This document shows positions 1 through 10,055 of a stretch of DNA of 17,465 nt, piece by piece. The stretch comes from Saccoglossus kowalevskii (taxonomy: Eukaryota; Hemichordata; Enteropneusta; Harrimaniidae). The notes below the pieces were generated by a model. That model made no database searches and had not been told where the DNA came from. It saw only the letters and a list, made by a program, of their open reading frames with translations. Positions within the stretch are counted from its first letter, which is position 1. Each line of letters opens with the position of its first letter. The translations under genes were made by a program, and so were the position numbers. The stretch is taken from contig NW_003112467.1 in NCBI RefSeq assembly GCF_000003605.2, positions 318,253-335,717 on the forward strand. Direction: 5' to 3'.

Positions 1-167
1 AAAAAGAAAAATTTCACTCCCAAGTGCCCACAAACCTGCATCTCTACCTTAAAGCATAATATTTCACATAAATATGCATTGTAATCACTTGCATTTAAAC
101 AAAGCTAGGTCACAAGTTATTTAAAAAGTAGAAACAGACAATGAATACAGATTTATTACACTTTCAG

Positions 168-298
168 GTTTATTGTCCATAGTGATGAATCAAATCCACT
201 TTTATCATCTTTAGAAGCTTTCCAAACCAAGTTACCAGGATTTAATCCACAGTTACTCATTGTTAGTGGTCTACAAATGATGGACAATTTTCCCTCAG
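168..298 (+). CDS. ADPGK: ADPGK internal exon
   Basis: The exon is bounded by an acceptor (tttcag, AG at 166-167) and a strong donor (GTAAGT from 299). It enters in phase 2, so base 168 completes a codon begun in an exon outside the window. It reads FIVHSDESNPLLSSLEAFQ, then a stretch ending in LLIVSGLQMMDNFPS. The SGLxMM segment matches the SGLHMM of vertebrate ADPGK. It leaves in phase 1. Bases 1-167 are intron sequence with nothing else recognisable. Confidence 0.9.
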
Positions 299-1534
299 GT
301 AAGTCGCTATAAATACATACCACACTGAAATTCAAATACAATAAATGCATGCCCAGAACATAGCCAAATGACTTGAGTTTGTCATGTCAAATCTGGATGT
401 TCTCCTTGGCAGAGTAACAATGCTATTTGATTCATAAACCTATGGGTTTATGATTTTAAAAAACAACATCAAACATCTAGGCATATCAGCAATAAGTATA
501 AAAAAAATAGTAGCTGGTTTCTGATAATACTTTTAAAAACATATTTTCCTCACCAAACAAAGGCATCATGTGTAATATCTTATATCTACATGATAAGTAT
601 ATATCTGTATATCATTAATGTTGAAATAAAGTTAGTGCATTTAGTATTTGGTAAACTTGTGAGATAGACAGCCATTTTAATTAAAAAATGCAACAAAATA
701 ATATGGAAACAAATTATGCAGTTTTATTTTGTACATGTTAGTAAAAGTTGACTTGTGTGTGAAAAAAGGTAAAGCACTCCACTGTCCAACTGTGCACATT
801 TGTTCCACAAAATACAAGCTTCACTTTCTTCCATGATGATATGTATCTGAAATTTTGTTTTCTCAGCTCAAAGAAAAGAGCGGATTGCAAGTCTCAAAAA
901 GATGCTACAAAATGTTCCTAAAACAACAAAAATTCATTTTGAATTGGCATCATTTTCTGAAGAAGAAATGGTAGGTCACTTGGTTGAAAGCGTTATTCCT
1001 TATTCAGACTCTATTGGTATGAATGAACAAGAATTAGCTAATCTCTATTCTTTGTTGATGTATGGAAATATAACTCTGGTTTCTGATGCCTATCCAAGAA
1101 TAGCAACTGTCCTTGACCATTTGAGAAGCATTTATAATATTCTACACTCAATTACCACAGAAAATGGTCAAAGACCAATCACTCGAATACACACACATAC
1201 ATTAGCATATCAAGTCATCATCACAACAAGAAATCAAGGATGGAAGAATACCATGGCAGCTGCTGCTAAGGCTTCACTCACAGCTTTCAGACACGTTTCT
1301 GGATCAAGTGAAATTGATACAAACAAAGCTAAGCTTATTATGGATGACTCGTTCTCTATATCAAGGGAGGAAGGAAGTAAACGCATGCCTTTAAATGCTG
1401 ACAGACCTGTTTCATGTTGGCAAGAATATGACTATGATATTTGTCTTGCTCCTGTACTTGTTGCGACGCAAGTCAGACAAACAGCTGGAGCTGGAGACAA
1501 TATATCTTCTGCTGGACTTGCTGTTCAAATATAA
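168..1534 (+). CDS. ADPGK: ADP-dependent glucokinase, C-terminal part (two exons)
   Basis: This is the 3' portion of ADPGK, which phosphorylates glucose to glucose-6-phosphate using ADP rather than ATP; in vertebrates it is an ER-associated enzyme. Exons at 168-298 and 867-1534 join in frame (phase 1, codon G|CT) to give about 266 residues of a family protein that is about 500 residues long in vertebrates. The earlier exons lie left of the window. Family motifs are present in order: HxE (IHFELASF, His at 935-937, Glu at 941-943), the Mg-binding NxxE (NEQE, 1022-1033), a conserved RIHTHTLAYQ segment, and GxGD (GAGD, 1487-1498) whose Asp at 1496-1498 is the expected catalytic base. All key residues are intact, so I infer a functional enzyme. 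The C-terminus stops soon after GLAVQI and is slightly shorter than the human one. PfkB/ribokinase-like folds share GxGD, but HxE plus NEQE and the collinear similarity favour ADPGK strongly. Confidence 0.94.
299..866 (+). other. ADPGK intron
   Basis: This is a GT-AG intron of 568 bases between the two ADPGK exons. It is AT-rich, with no coding similarity, RNA gene or clear repeat that I could recognise. Confidence 0.85.
867..1534 (+). CDS. ADPGK: ADPGK terminal coding exon
   Basis: The acceptor is a pyrimidine-rich tract ending in CAG at 864-866. The exon starts at 867, upstream of the ATG at 902, and reads AQRKERIASLKKM into the conserved IHFELASF motif. It runs 222 codons without interruption to TAA at 1532-1534. 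The ATG at 902 is an internal methionine, not a start, because the exon upstream of it is in frame and matches the family. The HxE, NxxE and GxGD motifs are all encoded here. Confidence 0.94.
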
Positions 1535-2218
1535 ATTGTCATAAAATTTCATTTCATAGATATTTCTTGGAAATATATTACTGGTGGTACTGAATATATT
1601 ACTTGTTCTATAAAATATATAAAAAGAAAAAAGTTATCTGCATATCATCATTTCAATCATGTTGGGACCAAGACCTTTAGATCAAATAATATATCACCCT
1701 TCAAATCATATTGTTTACTTGGCACAAATGATATTGAAAGAAATTATTTTACATTGGAATTTTATCACTGATAATGTGTTTGATGGGACCAAAGACACTT
1801 GAAAATACTGAGATAAACATAAAAGGGAATATAATTATGTTCTGTTTGATGTCTCTTGCTTCAGGATGTGGGCAACAAATTTCTAATACCCATATCACAT
1901 ATATTCTTGTATTAGCTAGCATCTTTGGTTAGACATGGGCTTATTTCATTGAAACTGGACATATTGATAAAACTATTTCTGCTGTATTAAACCATGTTGA
2001 TTACTTTCAAAGTCAAGGTCATATCACGCACATTAAAAAAATGCAGGGACGCTTCTTCACCTTTGTTTATCTAAACTTACCCTATTTCCTGTATTAGAGC
2101 AATATGCAAGATTAATTCTTCATTGAGACTTGTTCATATCTGTATGTAATTTAAATTTGATTTAATATAATATTTACATAAATGTATCCTATTAGCATTT
2201 TTCTGGTAATTTTACATA

Positions 2219-2224
2219 AATAAA
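2219..2224 (+). promoter_or_regulatory. Candidate polyadenylation signal for ADPGK
   Basis: This is the first canonical AATAAA hexamer noted in the 3' flank, about 685 bases after the stop codon. The sequence after it is T-rich, as expected of a downstream element. In AT-rich DNA this hexamer also arises by chance. Confidence 0.45.
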
Positions 2225-2385
2225 AATGTATTGGTTTTAATTTTCATTAATTTTTAACTTCATATTAAAATCTCATCTTGAAATCTTGATTATATTTTTA
2301 AGTCAAGAAGGTGATAATGTATATTTTTTCCACTCCACTCTATGCAAACATTCACCTATAACCCCTGGAGGGAAAGGTTTACAGT

Positions 2386-2391
2386 AATAAA
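2386..2391 (+). promoter_or_regulatory. Second candidate polyadenylation signal for ADPGK
   Basis: An AATAAA hexamer is followed about 30 bases later by a TGT-containing stretch and a run of T (2423-2433), which is a reasonable GU/U-rich downstream element. It could serve as an alternative or the main 3' end. Confidence 0.45.
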
Positions 2392-2433
2392 TTATATTAA
2401 ACTTGATTGTAGTCCATGTTATCTTTTTTTTTT

Positions 2434-2790
2434 GTTATAATAATTTTATTACCGTGTTCATATCATTGTAGATGAAGATCAAGATATCTGAAGAGAAAAT
2501 GCATGTCGTTGTAGTTGACTTCATTTTAAAATTATTCTTTGTGGTTATAATAATTTTGTTCAAACTTGGATATTATAATAACCAGTTTGAAATCTCTTCT
2601 GTATAGTTTTCAAGATATTGGTCAAATTTTACTTAAAATTGTCTTCTTGTGATTACAACAACTCAAACATTTTTTTTTATCTAATCATCTTCAAATTTGG
2701 GAATCTTAATCACTATGACCTGTCAACAAGTTAACTGGCAAGTACAATATATAGGGTAAAATTTGACTACAATAAAACATTTGTTAAGAA
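2434..2790. repeat. Degenerate tandem repeat, unit about 110 bases
   Basis: Three diverged units are visible. GTTATAATAATTTT occurs at 2434-2447 and again, identical, at 2544-2557, and a weaker version (GATTACAACAACTCAAAC) starts at 2651. Units 1 and 2 also share TCAAGATAT and a TTAAAATT-then-TTCTT tail at matching offsets. Units 2 and 3 share a TCAAAYTTGG segment. The spacing is close to 110 bases. Copies are strongly decayed, and no protein is encoded. Confidence 0.55.
2714..2789 (+). repeat. Dispersed direct repeat, copy A
   Basis: The segment begins TATGACCTGTCAAC and ends with a GGGTAAAATTTGACT block followed by AATAAAACATTTGT. It recurs with small differences at 2947-3028. It overlaps the last part of the 110-base tandem repeat and is probably derived from the same family. 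Confidence 0.7.
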
Positions 2791-2946
2791 AACAAACTTG
2801 TTTTTAAAAGGAATTATATAAAAGAATAGAATTGTCATGACTGGGCCAGTCTATGGTTATGCATTGGCCGAATAACCAAACCTTGGCTGACTAAGATGTG
2901 CTTCAAGATTGAGTTTGAAAAGAAAGACGGAAGGCGCAACAGTCTT
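2791..2946. other. Spacer between the direct repeats
   Basis: This spacer lies between copies A and B. I see a short ACTGGGCCAGT-like palindrome near 2840 and no coding signal. Confidence 0.4.
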
Positions 2947-3028
2947 TATGAACTGTCAACCAAATTAACTAGCAATTGTAATTTTCAATATATGGGGTAA
3001 AATTTGACTGAAATAAAACATTTGTGAA
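2947..3028 (+). repeat. Dispersed direct repeat, copy B
   Basis: This is the second copy of the segment at 2714-2789, offset by 233 bases. It shares the TATGAMCTGTCAAC start, a TTAACTRGCAA block, and a long near-identical GGGTAAAATTTGACT...AATAAAACATTTGT end. It carries a few extra bases (TTGTAATTTTC) in the middle. Confidence 0.7.
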
Positions 3029-4098
3029 GGGCGTAGAAATAAATGGGGAGAGAATGAAGACATTAATGCAGCTGCGAGAGCTAGATGTTAGTAATACAAT
3101 CTCCAAGATCTGTCAATTTAGCAAAGCTGATATGTTGTTTTCATTATGCAGTATAAATAAAAAAGTGACAAGTACAGTGTACTTTCCGGTCAAATCTGGT
3201 ATGCATTTTATTTGGCTTGCATATATATTACTGTACTATTTTTTGGAAACTTTATACTCGTGTTTAATTATTCTCTAATGGACATTGAGATTTATACAGT
3301 ACATGTAATATTATTTGAGAAACATGTTTTTGTGTAATTATGAAAAACTTCATTGGTGTTGCTGATTTTTGTTCAGAATTGTGTTCATCTAAAATTTTGC
3401 GTGGAATGTTTAGATATATTATTGCATTTACTATTAGAGGACTTTGATATTAACACTTGTTCATCTATTTCGGGTCTTGTGTATAGTTAATTTTGTTGAA
3501 TGCTGTCTTTCAAAATTAAATAACCTCAATAGATAGCCACAACAGCAAAGAATGGTTAAATCCAATTAGTTTTCTTCAAACAAAATCTGCAACCAGTTGG
3601 ATCTAATACTAGTATTAGATTGAAAAAAAGATCTGTAAGTGTTGCCAAAGAGGGCGCACTTGAATATACCAAGTCCTAGCGATGCGTGTTGCTTGGCCCA
3701 ACCTTTTTCTAAAACTACAAAATTAATGATTTGCCGTGTGTAAGGTGGTGGGAACGGGTGTAGATCTCGCTTAATAAATTACAGACTGATCTCAACTTTG
3801 CGTTTAGGTCCGTCAATGAAGTCGCCGGGAATACAGAATGGCCCAAATAAATTCTAGAGGTAAAGAATGTATTCTCTGTGATATGAAATATTAATTGGTT
3901 TCGATTGGTCCCCCATAATTTACGACGACGAACTTCAATACATGTATATACAGGTGCAGCCAACGAGCAATAAATTGAAATAGTAAATTTTCTGAGACAA
4001 AATTTATTTTATGGGCCTTTCGAAGTATGCTAATTAATATTAAGAAAAGAGGGGAAATTAAAAGCTGTTCATAAGCTACCCTGCACCTGAAAATATTG
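3029..4098. other. Intergenic sequence, no gene recognised
   Basis: Short open frames here (for example 84 codons ending at 3278, or 82 codons on the minus strand at 3715-3963) have low-complexity composition, no family motifs and no supporting splice context. I treat them as chance. The only distinctive element is the perfect palindrome at 3601-3620. Confidence 0.6.
3601..3620. repeat. Perfect 20-bp palindrome
   Basis: ATCTAATACT is followed directly by its exact reverse complement AGTATTAGAT, with no spacer. The flanking bases do not extend the symmetry. A shorter palindrome with the same ATACTAGTAT core lies at 5632-5645. It could be a protein-binding dyad or simply a chance or fold-back sequence. 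Confidence 0.8.
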
Positions 4099-4620
4099 GC
4101 CTCCCCTCCTGCTGACCAAATTCATCTTTCCCCTGCCCTCGTTAAAAAAACACTTTTTTGCCTACTCCCCTACCGCCAACTTGCCTTTCTTGCCCTCCTG
4201 CTGACCAAATTTATCTTTTCCCTCCCCTCATTAAAAAAACAACACTGATTGGTGGCGTAATTCATCGAGTCATTCTGTCATTGGCTTCTATGGGCTTCTT
4301 GAATACTAGTACATTAACCACTCAGCAGATCAGTGGGTAACTCGAATTTTCAGTTATTGATAGCACACGGCTGCCCACATTTAGCATATGTTATTCCCCC
4401 CTCCCCCCAATGCGTTTTTTTTTAATTATACCCTGCCCTAAAGGCTGTTTTGCCCACACTGCGATATTTTTTATGTAAGTACCCTACCCACTAAAAAAAA
4501 AGTTTCCCTGTCCTTGCACTTTTTTTTAGAAATCTGTCCTGCCTACTAGGGGGTACTGATATTTCTCGCCCCCTACAAAAAATAGAAAAAATCCCCTGCC
4601 CTACTAAACAAAAACCTCTT
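4099..4620. repeat. Pyrimidine-rich degenerate repeat block (CCCTGCC/TAAAAA)
   Basis: The plus strand alternates C/T-rich runs such as CCCTGCCCT with A- or T-rich runs such as TTAAAAAAAC. A clear 48-51-base direct repeat, starting CTCCTGCTGACCAAATT, occurs at 4106-4153 and 4195-4245 with a period of 89 bases. Shorter related units (CCCTGCCC, CTACCCACTAAAA, CCTGCCTACTAG, CCCTGCCCTACTAAA) continue to about 4610. Open frames that cross it are low-complexity by-products of the repeat. No transposase is visible. Confidence 0.7.
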
Positions 4621-7619
4621 GGAACAGCTTTTCCGATGAACAGCTCCATTGGCTGCATCTGTATATACAACAGGCTGCATATTTCCAACCGAACGGGCGC
4701 GTATTGGAAGTACTGATTTTCAAACACTCAAGGGGCGTTGTATTTGCTCTTTTTGGTTATTGTCGATCTTAAAACGTCGGTCAGCATTATGGCTCAACAA
4801 ATAAACTCAACAATAAATAGAAATATTATATAAAGGATCCCTATGATCATGACATCTCCCTCCGTAATATATTTGGGAGTAAAGAAAACTGTTTATCTTA
4901 CATCGATAGTGTTCGTATTTTTTTTCTCTTAAGTCATCATGTATTTGTAGTACAAAGTTCTTTTCGTTGATAAGTAAAATCCGCTAATCTAAAACTAAAT
5001 CCACATGAAAATTCGACCACCGGAGAAGTCGCCGATTCAAAATTGAACATAGGACTCAGAGATTTGCCGTTTTACAATTTTTAAATACGGTCTAAAATGT
5101 CACCATTTGGGGTAGGGCCATTCAGAAAATCTAATTCTGTATTTTCTTGATCGGGGGTATCTACCATAGGCAGACAACCCCCTATAGAATCTCTGGTTCG
5201 TCAGTTGACTAAACTACAGGTCTGGATTCGTATTAATTTCAAGAAATAAATTATGAATATAGTCATACCATCATCTGATGAAGGTAATAAGAACGCCATG
5301 GTGACACTATTGATCATATAGGATGTGTGTGCTTCCGGATTTACTACCACAGTGGTAATTATCAATAATTAATTTGGACAGCGTTGACCAAAAAAGCCTT
5401 GGATCTGATAATAAGCTATTTAGATTAAATATTTTATTTGTGACAAATGACTTCTTTTTCCCCTTGCACGTTGCTTGAAATTCTTTCGGACTACATAGTA
5501 GACACTTAGAAACTCAAATGTCCATGTTTTGTGGAAACAACTATATACAAGTTTCTATATTTTTCAGATTTCAATTGTTGGCACTAATCTTCAAACCATA
5601 AAGACCGTTCGCGTTTTGTTTTGTTTCCATCATATACTAGTATATAAGTGCATGGTTATGATGACTTTGAAGATTATGAAGTCAGTGGATGTTTGTCATC
5701 GTAAATTACATAGGTGAATGATTAGACTCTGTACGTGATTTGATTTTAAAATGGGATATTTTTGTCATATAGTTGAAAGAAAATCAATACAAGGTCAACG
5801 ACACTTGCCCCATTTGCTGTAAGACATGGGAAGTGTACAGAATTTATACGTGCGTCTGCTCTCCCATTGAGTGTAGAAACTTTGGCACTCAAGTATAGCA
5901 AAAAACGACACAAAGTACTTATAGTTTTGTTTCGAGATACACTCGGGATCTTAAATATATCCACATCGTACATATTTACATCATTTACCCCATAATCTTT
6001 ATTATGATTATAATTTAATCAGAAACGCATTCAGTTGGAACATTCAGATCACCCATATATTACTACTCGCAAAACCTCCGGTAATTTAGCGAGAATCTTT
6101 AACAATTGATCTTCAACAATATATCTATACTCTCTCATTCCGCCCATATGTTAGTTAGTCGAACGAAATAAAACAGAAACAGAAACTAACAATTTCTATA
6201 TGTCTTAAAAATGTACAGTGGTAACGTCATTATTGATTTTTGATAAGCAGGTCATTTGCAATGAGAATAATCCATTATTTTAATTTTTAAATATACTGAA
6301 TCTGTCCTACTCCATGTGGATCGATTAAAGTCACGAGAGCTTTCCTTGGTTTGCTCAGTCGCCACTGGTTTCCGGGATTTATCAGTTACAATGTGACTTT
6401 TGTCCTTTTGAAGTAGTCCCATTTTTATTCATGATTGACTTTTCAATTGTCATAATATGTTATGTTGCCGTTTTGTAAAATCATTTCTAATCCCAATATT
6501 CACTTTCTTAAAATCTGACAGTGCGATTATTTTAGCTTCTCTAAGATGAAACTTTGCAATAATCCGATAATCATACGATGTCGCGCAGCCATACCCAAGA
6601 TGTGAACACGTTCAGTTTCTTTGTAGTCGGTCGGTAAGTTTGTCCACCGAAAACTTTAGATCAGCAATCTTCCTATCGAGAATTTTGTTGCCCAGCATGT
6701 CGTCAGTAGGCTTTATCTGATGAATTCCGTTTTCATCATATGTCGGTATTTGGAACGGGATTCACTTCAACATCAGCCGCAAGAACTGGACTATAACTGT
6801 TATAATATCCAATATATAAACGTAAGCAATGAATAATTCACACTACTACAGCTAAATCGATAGTTTTTCATCATTTAATTCAACGTTAAATGTGTTCCTG
6901 TGGTTATATATATTGTTGGAGCGCTCTGTCTTTCGAATGCCATCATTCAACAGAAACTACAGCCTTCAGTTCTCTGCGGTGATAAGAAAATGTACCAAAG
7001 CCAAACAAGGATTAGATAGGTAAATTATTACATATTAAACAGAATGTGAAAATAGCAAATACTGCCACACGAGGGTGCTAAAATAAAAATACGAGTAGTA
7101 CCAGCAGTGCTCACGCGTGATCATGGCCGTATGATAAGTCACAGTTTCTCAACAGACTGTGGCTAAGTCCATAGGTGATACTGTAAAATGGGCGGCTATT
7201 TTCACTGGATTTAAATTTAACTGATTTAGCATTTCGGGCATATTCAGTTGGCTTTAAATTCATGATTTTATCATTTAGATAATGTGTTCTATGCTAAATT
7301 TTACATATTCATTGGGTTTTAAATTAGCGCATTTTCCAGTCAGCGAAATAAGCAAAATTAACACCCAGTGAGTAACTATTCCCTTTTACGGGAGTGTATT
7401 CAATTTGTCTATCCACATAACCACATAATTTCCATCGGCATTCGTGGACACAACAAACCCATTCAAATCATCTTTATAAATATTATTGCAATGGAAGTTG
7501 AATCCAACCAGCCAGTCAACGAGCACAGTACGGAACGACATCATTTTAAAATAGAAACCAATAGAAACCTCTCGTTTCAGTTTAAATTGTGAAATTCATA
7601 GTATTTATAATGTGTCGGT
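4621..7619. other. Intergenic sequence, no gene recognised
   Basis: About 3 kb of AT-rich sequence was read on both strands. The open frames are under 80 codons and show no recognisable family motif. A 14-bp palindrome (ATATACTAGTATAT) sits at 5632-5645. Around 7200-7330 there are loosely related TTTAAATT-containing stretches, too decayed to define a unit. The region may hold regulatory DNA, but I cannot point to an element. Confidence 0.5.
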
Positions 7620-7836
7620 TGTAATACCCCGGCGGGGTGCCCTCTATACGGGTATGCGCCGCTCTTTTGACTCTCATTTTCACGATTCAGCCGATCTTTT
7701 TGACCACCAATTTTAAGATTTTTGGCCATTTAGCATCAGTTTTGAATCGATTAGCGCCCTCAACGCAGGTCTTTTTTGAAGCTGTGCGGCACTCGCACCC
7801 AACGTCCAGGTGAGTAACTTTCCCCCGGAGTAATAC
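7620..7836. mobile_element. Possible small non-autonomous fold-back element
   Basis: A GC-rich motif TACCCCGGCGGGG near 7625-7637 has an imperfect inverted counterpart near 7823-7835 (plus strand CCCCCGGAGTA; reverse complement TACTCCGGGGG). They bound about 215 bases whose composition (GTGCC, GCGCCGC, GCGGCACTCGCACCC) is richer in GC than its surroundings. That looks like an inserted miniature element, but the inverted ends are short and imperfect and no target-site duplication is clear. Confidence 0.3.
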
Positions 7837-9805
7837 ATTAGTATCTATATATCATATCAGCTGTATAACCGCTGTATAACCGAAGCTCACAGCTACAATA
7901 TAAATCAAATCCTAATATATAGAATATGGTAGTTATAGTTTCAAATCGTTTCGTCTGCTGCACTCTGCATTTTTTACCCACAATTACTTGTCAGATGCGC
8001 ACAATGCGGCGCAGTTTCCTAAAAAAATCATCGCGGGAAGTGAATTGGTAATAACATAATGTCAGCGAAGGTAATCAATATATGTTGCTTCTCGACGATT
8101 CCCGAGCATATTTAGTGAACGGCGGTCACCATACAACTCAAACTAAGGTCAGTCCGCCACAATGCGCTCGATGTATATTGCATATTTATGGCTGTCACCC
8201 AAAACCCCTGCTCGATGTACTACCACTGGCCAGATCGAGTGACAGTATGGATCGACTGAGCTGAGTTTTATAATATCCCACAACTCATTTACTTTTACGC
8301 AAAATAAGACTTATTTTATTTTGCCTTATAAGTGACTGTGGCCACAATCTCTCCGGACTTGCGATCAGTACATAGTGAGGTCAGCCCACAACCAGTGCAG
8401 ACTGAAGTCAGTACACAACCCCTACCCTGCTGCAGTCCACTGACTCAAATCAGTCCACACTTTCTAACCACATTTCTACGTCCTGTGTTCAAACCATGAT
8501 TTACTAAAATGAGCTGATCCTGGCCAATATTGTTCATGATCTAGATTGTATATTCTGGTAGATTGTAATAATGATAATAATAATATCTTAATTAATAATG
8601 TACAATAATATTCTAATAATAAGAAAGTTGTGCTTTGGTGCATATATTATTTACATTTGACTGAGTTGGGGTTGACATTTGACTGACTGGCGGCCGTTTT
8701 GTCACAAAAAAACACCAAAAACTTAAATATGTCATCAAGCATTTTTTAGGGTTAGGGTCAAGAATTAAAAATTAATATTAATAATTAAATTATAATAAGG
8801 CCATAGTTGGTGTGTATGTTAGTTCCATATGCTGCACTTTGAAATTAAGTTGTTTTTATTTATTACAATTTCAAAAATCAAAATAATGCATCATCGCTAT
8901 GTTTTTAAAGTAACTTTTTTTATAGTAATAATAATAATTATAAAGCATTCCCCTAAAAGAGGGTTTTCAATACTGTCACCATAGGAATGTCATTTTTAAT
9001 CACATACAAGTGTGATAATTTAGAATTAGGCATTACAAGAAGCAAAGGGTAGGTGAGTAATTCATATAGTAAAAAGCTTGACGTTTGAAGCATTGCTAAA
9101 AGAATAATTATTACATAAAAATAGTTTCAAAATAGTGGTGTATATATCAAAATGTACATTCCTGTTTGTTGAATTGTGATTTGTTGATTTATGATTTGTA
9201 ATAATTTACCGGTACCCTAACCGTTTTCTTAGAAATGTCTTAGCTGATTTAGGTCAAACTTATTATAGATTAACATCATGCATTGCAGGTTACAAATGCA
9301 TTGACATTGACTTAACCTCATTTTATTATAAAGCTTTAGTGACTTTATTGCTGACTTCTCCAATGATTTTGTCTAATAAGTGATATAAACCAGAACACCT
9401 GACTTACTGATTGGTGTAGTGTGTATGTAAAAGCACATATACATATCATTATAGACAATTTTACCAAAAAAACTATATCCCATTTTAGACCAAGTTATGG
9501 TCAATATCCACAAATCCATACCCCATTCTAGACCCAAGTTTACCAAATATAAACCCATAAGGTTAGCATGTAAGGTAGTCAGTTAATTATTAATAAATTA
9601 ATAATTCCTTTTAATATGTGAAAAAAAAAACATCCTGTGCTTGACAGCCAACCAGATTCATGAATTAATATGTAGACTTAGTCTGCTTGCGGACAGGTGG
9701 TTTTGAGTTTTGTAAAATATGAAGCAGTACAACGGTAATTATTTCTAAGATTTTTCTAATTTCTAAGTGCTCATTATATATTATTCACTGTTCACTCTTT
9801 CACAG
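7837..9805. other. Upstream flank of ANAPC1, no exon recognised
   Basis: This region should contain the ANAPC1 promoter and perhaps a 5' non-coding or short coding exon. I cannot identify either by eye. Visible structure is limited to an 11-bp tandem doublet (GCTGTATAACC, 7860-7881), ATAAT-rich simple sequence near 8568-8620 and 8755-8800, two adjacent TTAGGG units (8746-8757), and a 9-bp inverted repeat with a 4-base loop (9585-9606). GTCAGT/CCACA-rich wording between 8380 and 8460 is loosely repetitive. Confidence 0.45.
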
Positions 9806-9878
9806 TTTTGAGAGTTGTTTGGGTTTTAAGCTGTTTAAGTATCCAACAGACAAACTGGAGGAGGAAGGAAGAGTTATC
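9806..9878 (+). other. ANAPC1 5' UTR or N-terminal extension
   Basis: A good acceptor (TTCACTCTTTCACAG, AG at 9804-9805) precedes this stretch, so an upstream exon probably joins here. The frame is open back to a stop at 9720-9722 and would encode LFKYPTDKLEEEGRVI before the Met, but it has no upstream in-frame ATG. Human APC1 has about ten residues before MIAA, including YEERTT, which loosely resembles LEEEGRVI. It is either 5' UTR or coding sequence started in an upstream exon. Confidence 0.5.
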
Positions 9879-10055
9879 ATGATTGCTGCAACTGAGCCTC
9901 AGGACTTTGTTCCCCATGGCAGAGAACACTGCAAGCTTCATCCAGGTCCTGTTCATCAAGAGAAGTCTCAACAGAGTTATCAGTTGACAAGCCAACTAGA
10001 TCAAGATATTCCAATTTGTGCTTTCAGTGATGTAGCTATTAGAGATCACAGAAAG
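9879..10055 (+). CDS. ANAPC1: ANAPC1 coding exon 1 (as traced)
   Basis: This exon encodes residues 1-59. MIAATEPQDFVPHGREHC matches the vertebrate N-terminus (MIAA..QEFVPFGRDHC). The ATG at 9879 has A at -3. The exon ends in phase 0 at a GTAGA donor (GT at 10056-10057), after VAIRDHRK. The linker between the conserved N-terminus and this end is shorter than in human. Confidence 0.9.

Larger units (their letters stand above)
1535..2410 (+). other. ADPGK 3' UTR and 3' flank
   Basis: AT-rich sequence follows the ADPGK stop codon. No open reading frame or second gene is visible. Two canonical AATAAA signals occur within 860 bases of the stop, so the transcript probably ends near 2240 or 2410. 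The exact end cannot be fixed without transcript data. Confidence 0.5.

Noticed and set aside
4158-4340. 60-codon open frame in the C/T-rich block
   Set aside because: Composition is dictated by the repeat (Pro/Leu/Ser-rich); no conserved motif or splice context.
8082-8264. 60-codon open frame
   Set aside because: Short, isolated, no recognisable family, and preceded by no convincing promoter or splice context.
8380-8460. Loosely repeated CAGT/CCACA words
   Set aside because: Spacing is irregular and the similarity too weak to define a repeat unit.
8746-8757. Two TTAGGG units resembling telomere repeat
   Set aside because: Two units occur by chance or as a minor interstitial trace; there is no longer array around them.
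9585-9606. Inverted repeat AATTATTAA with a 4-base loop
   Set aside because: A pure AT hairpin in AT-rich sequence is expected by chance.
9792-9995. 67-codon minus-strand open frame
   Set aside because: It is antisense to the first ANAPC1 coding exon, which has clear family similarity on the plus strand.
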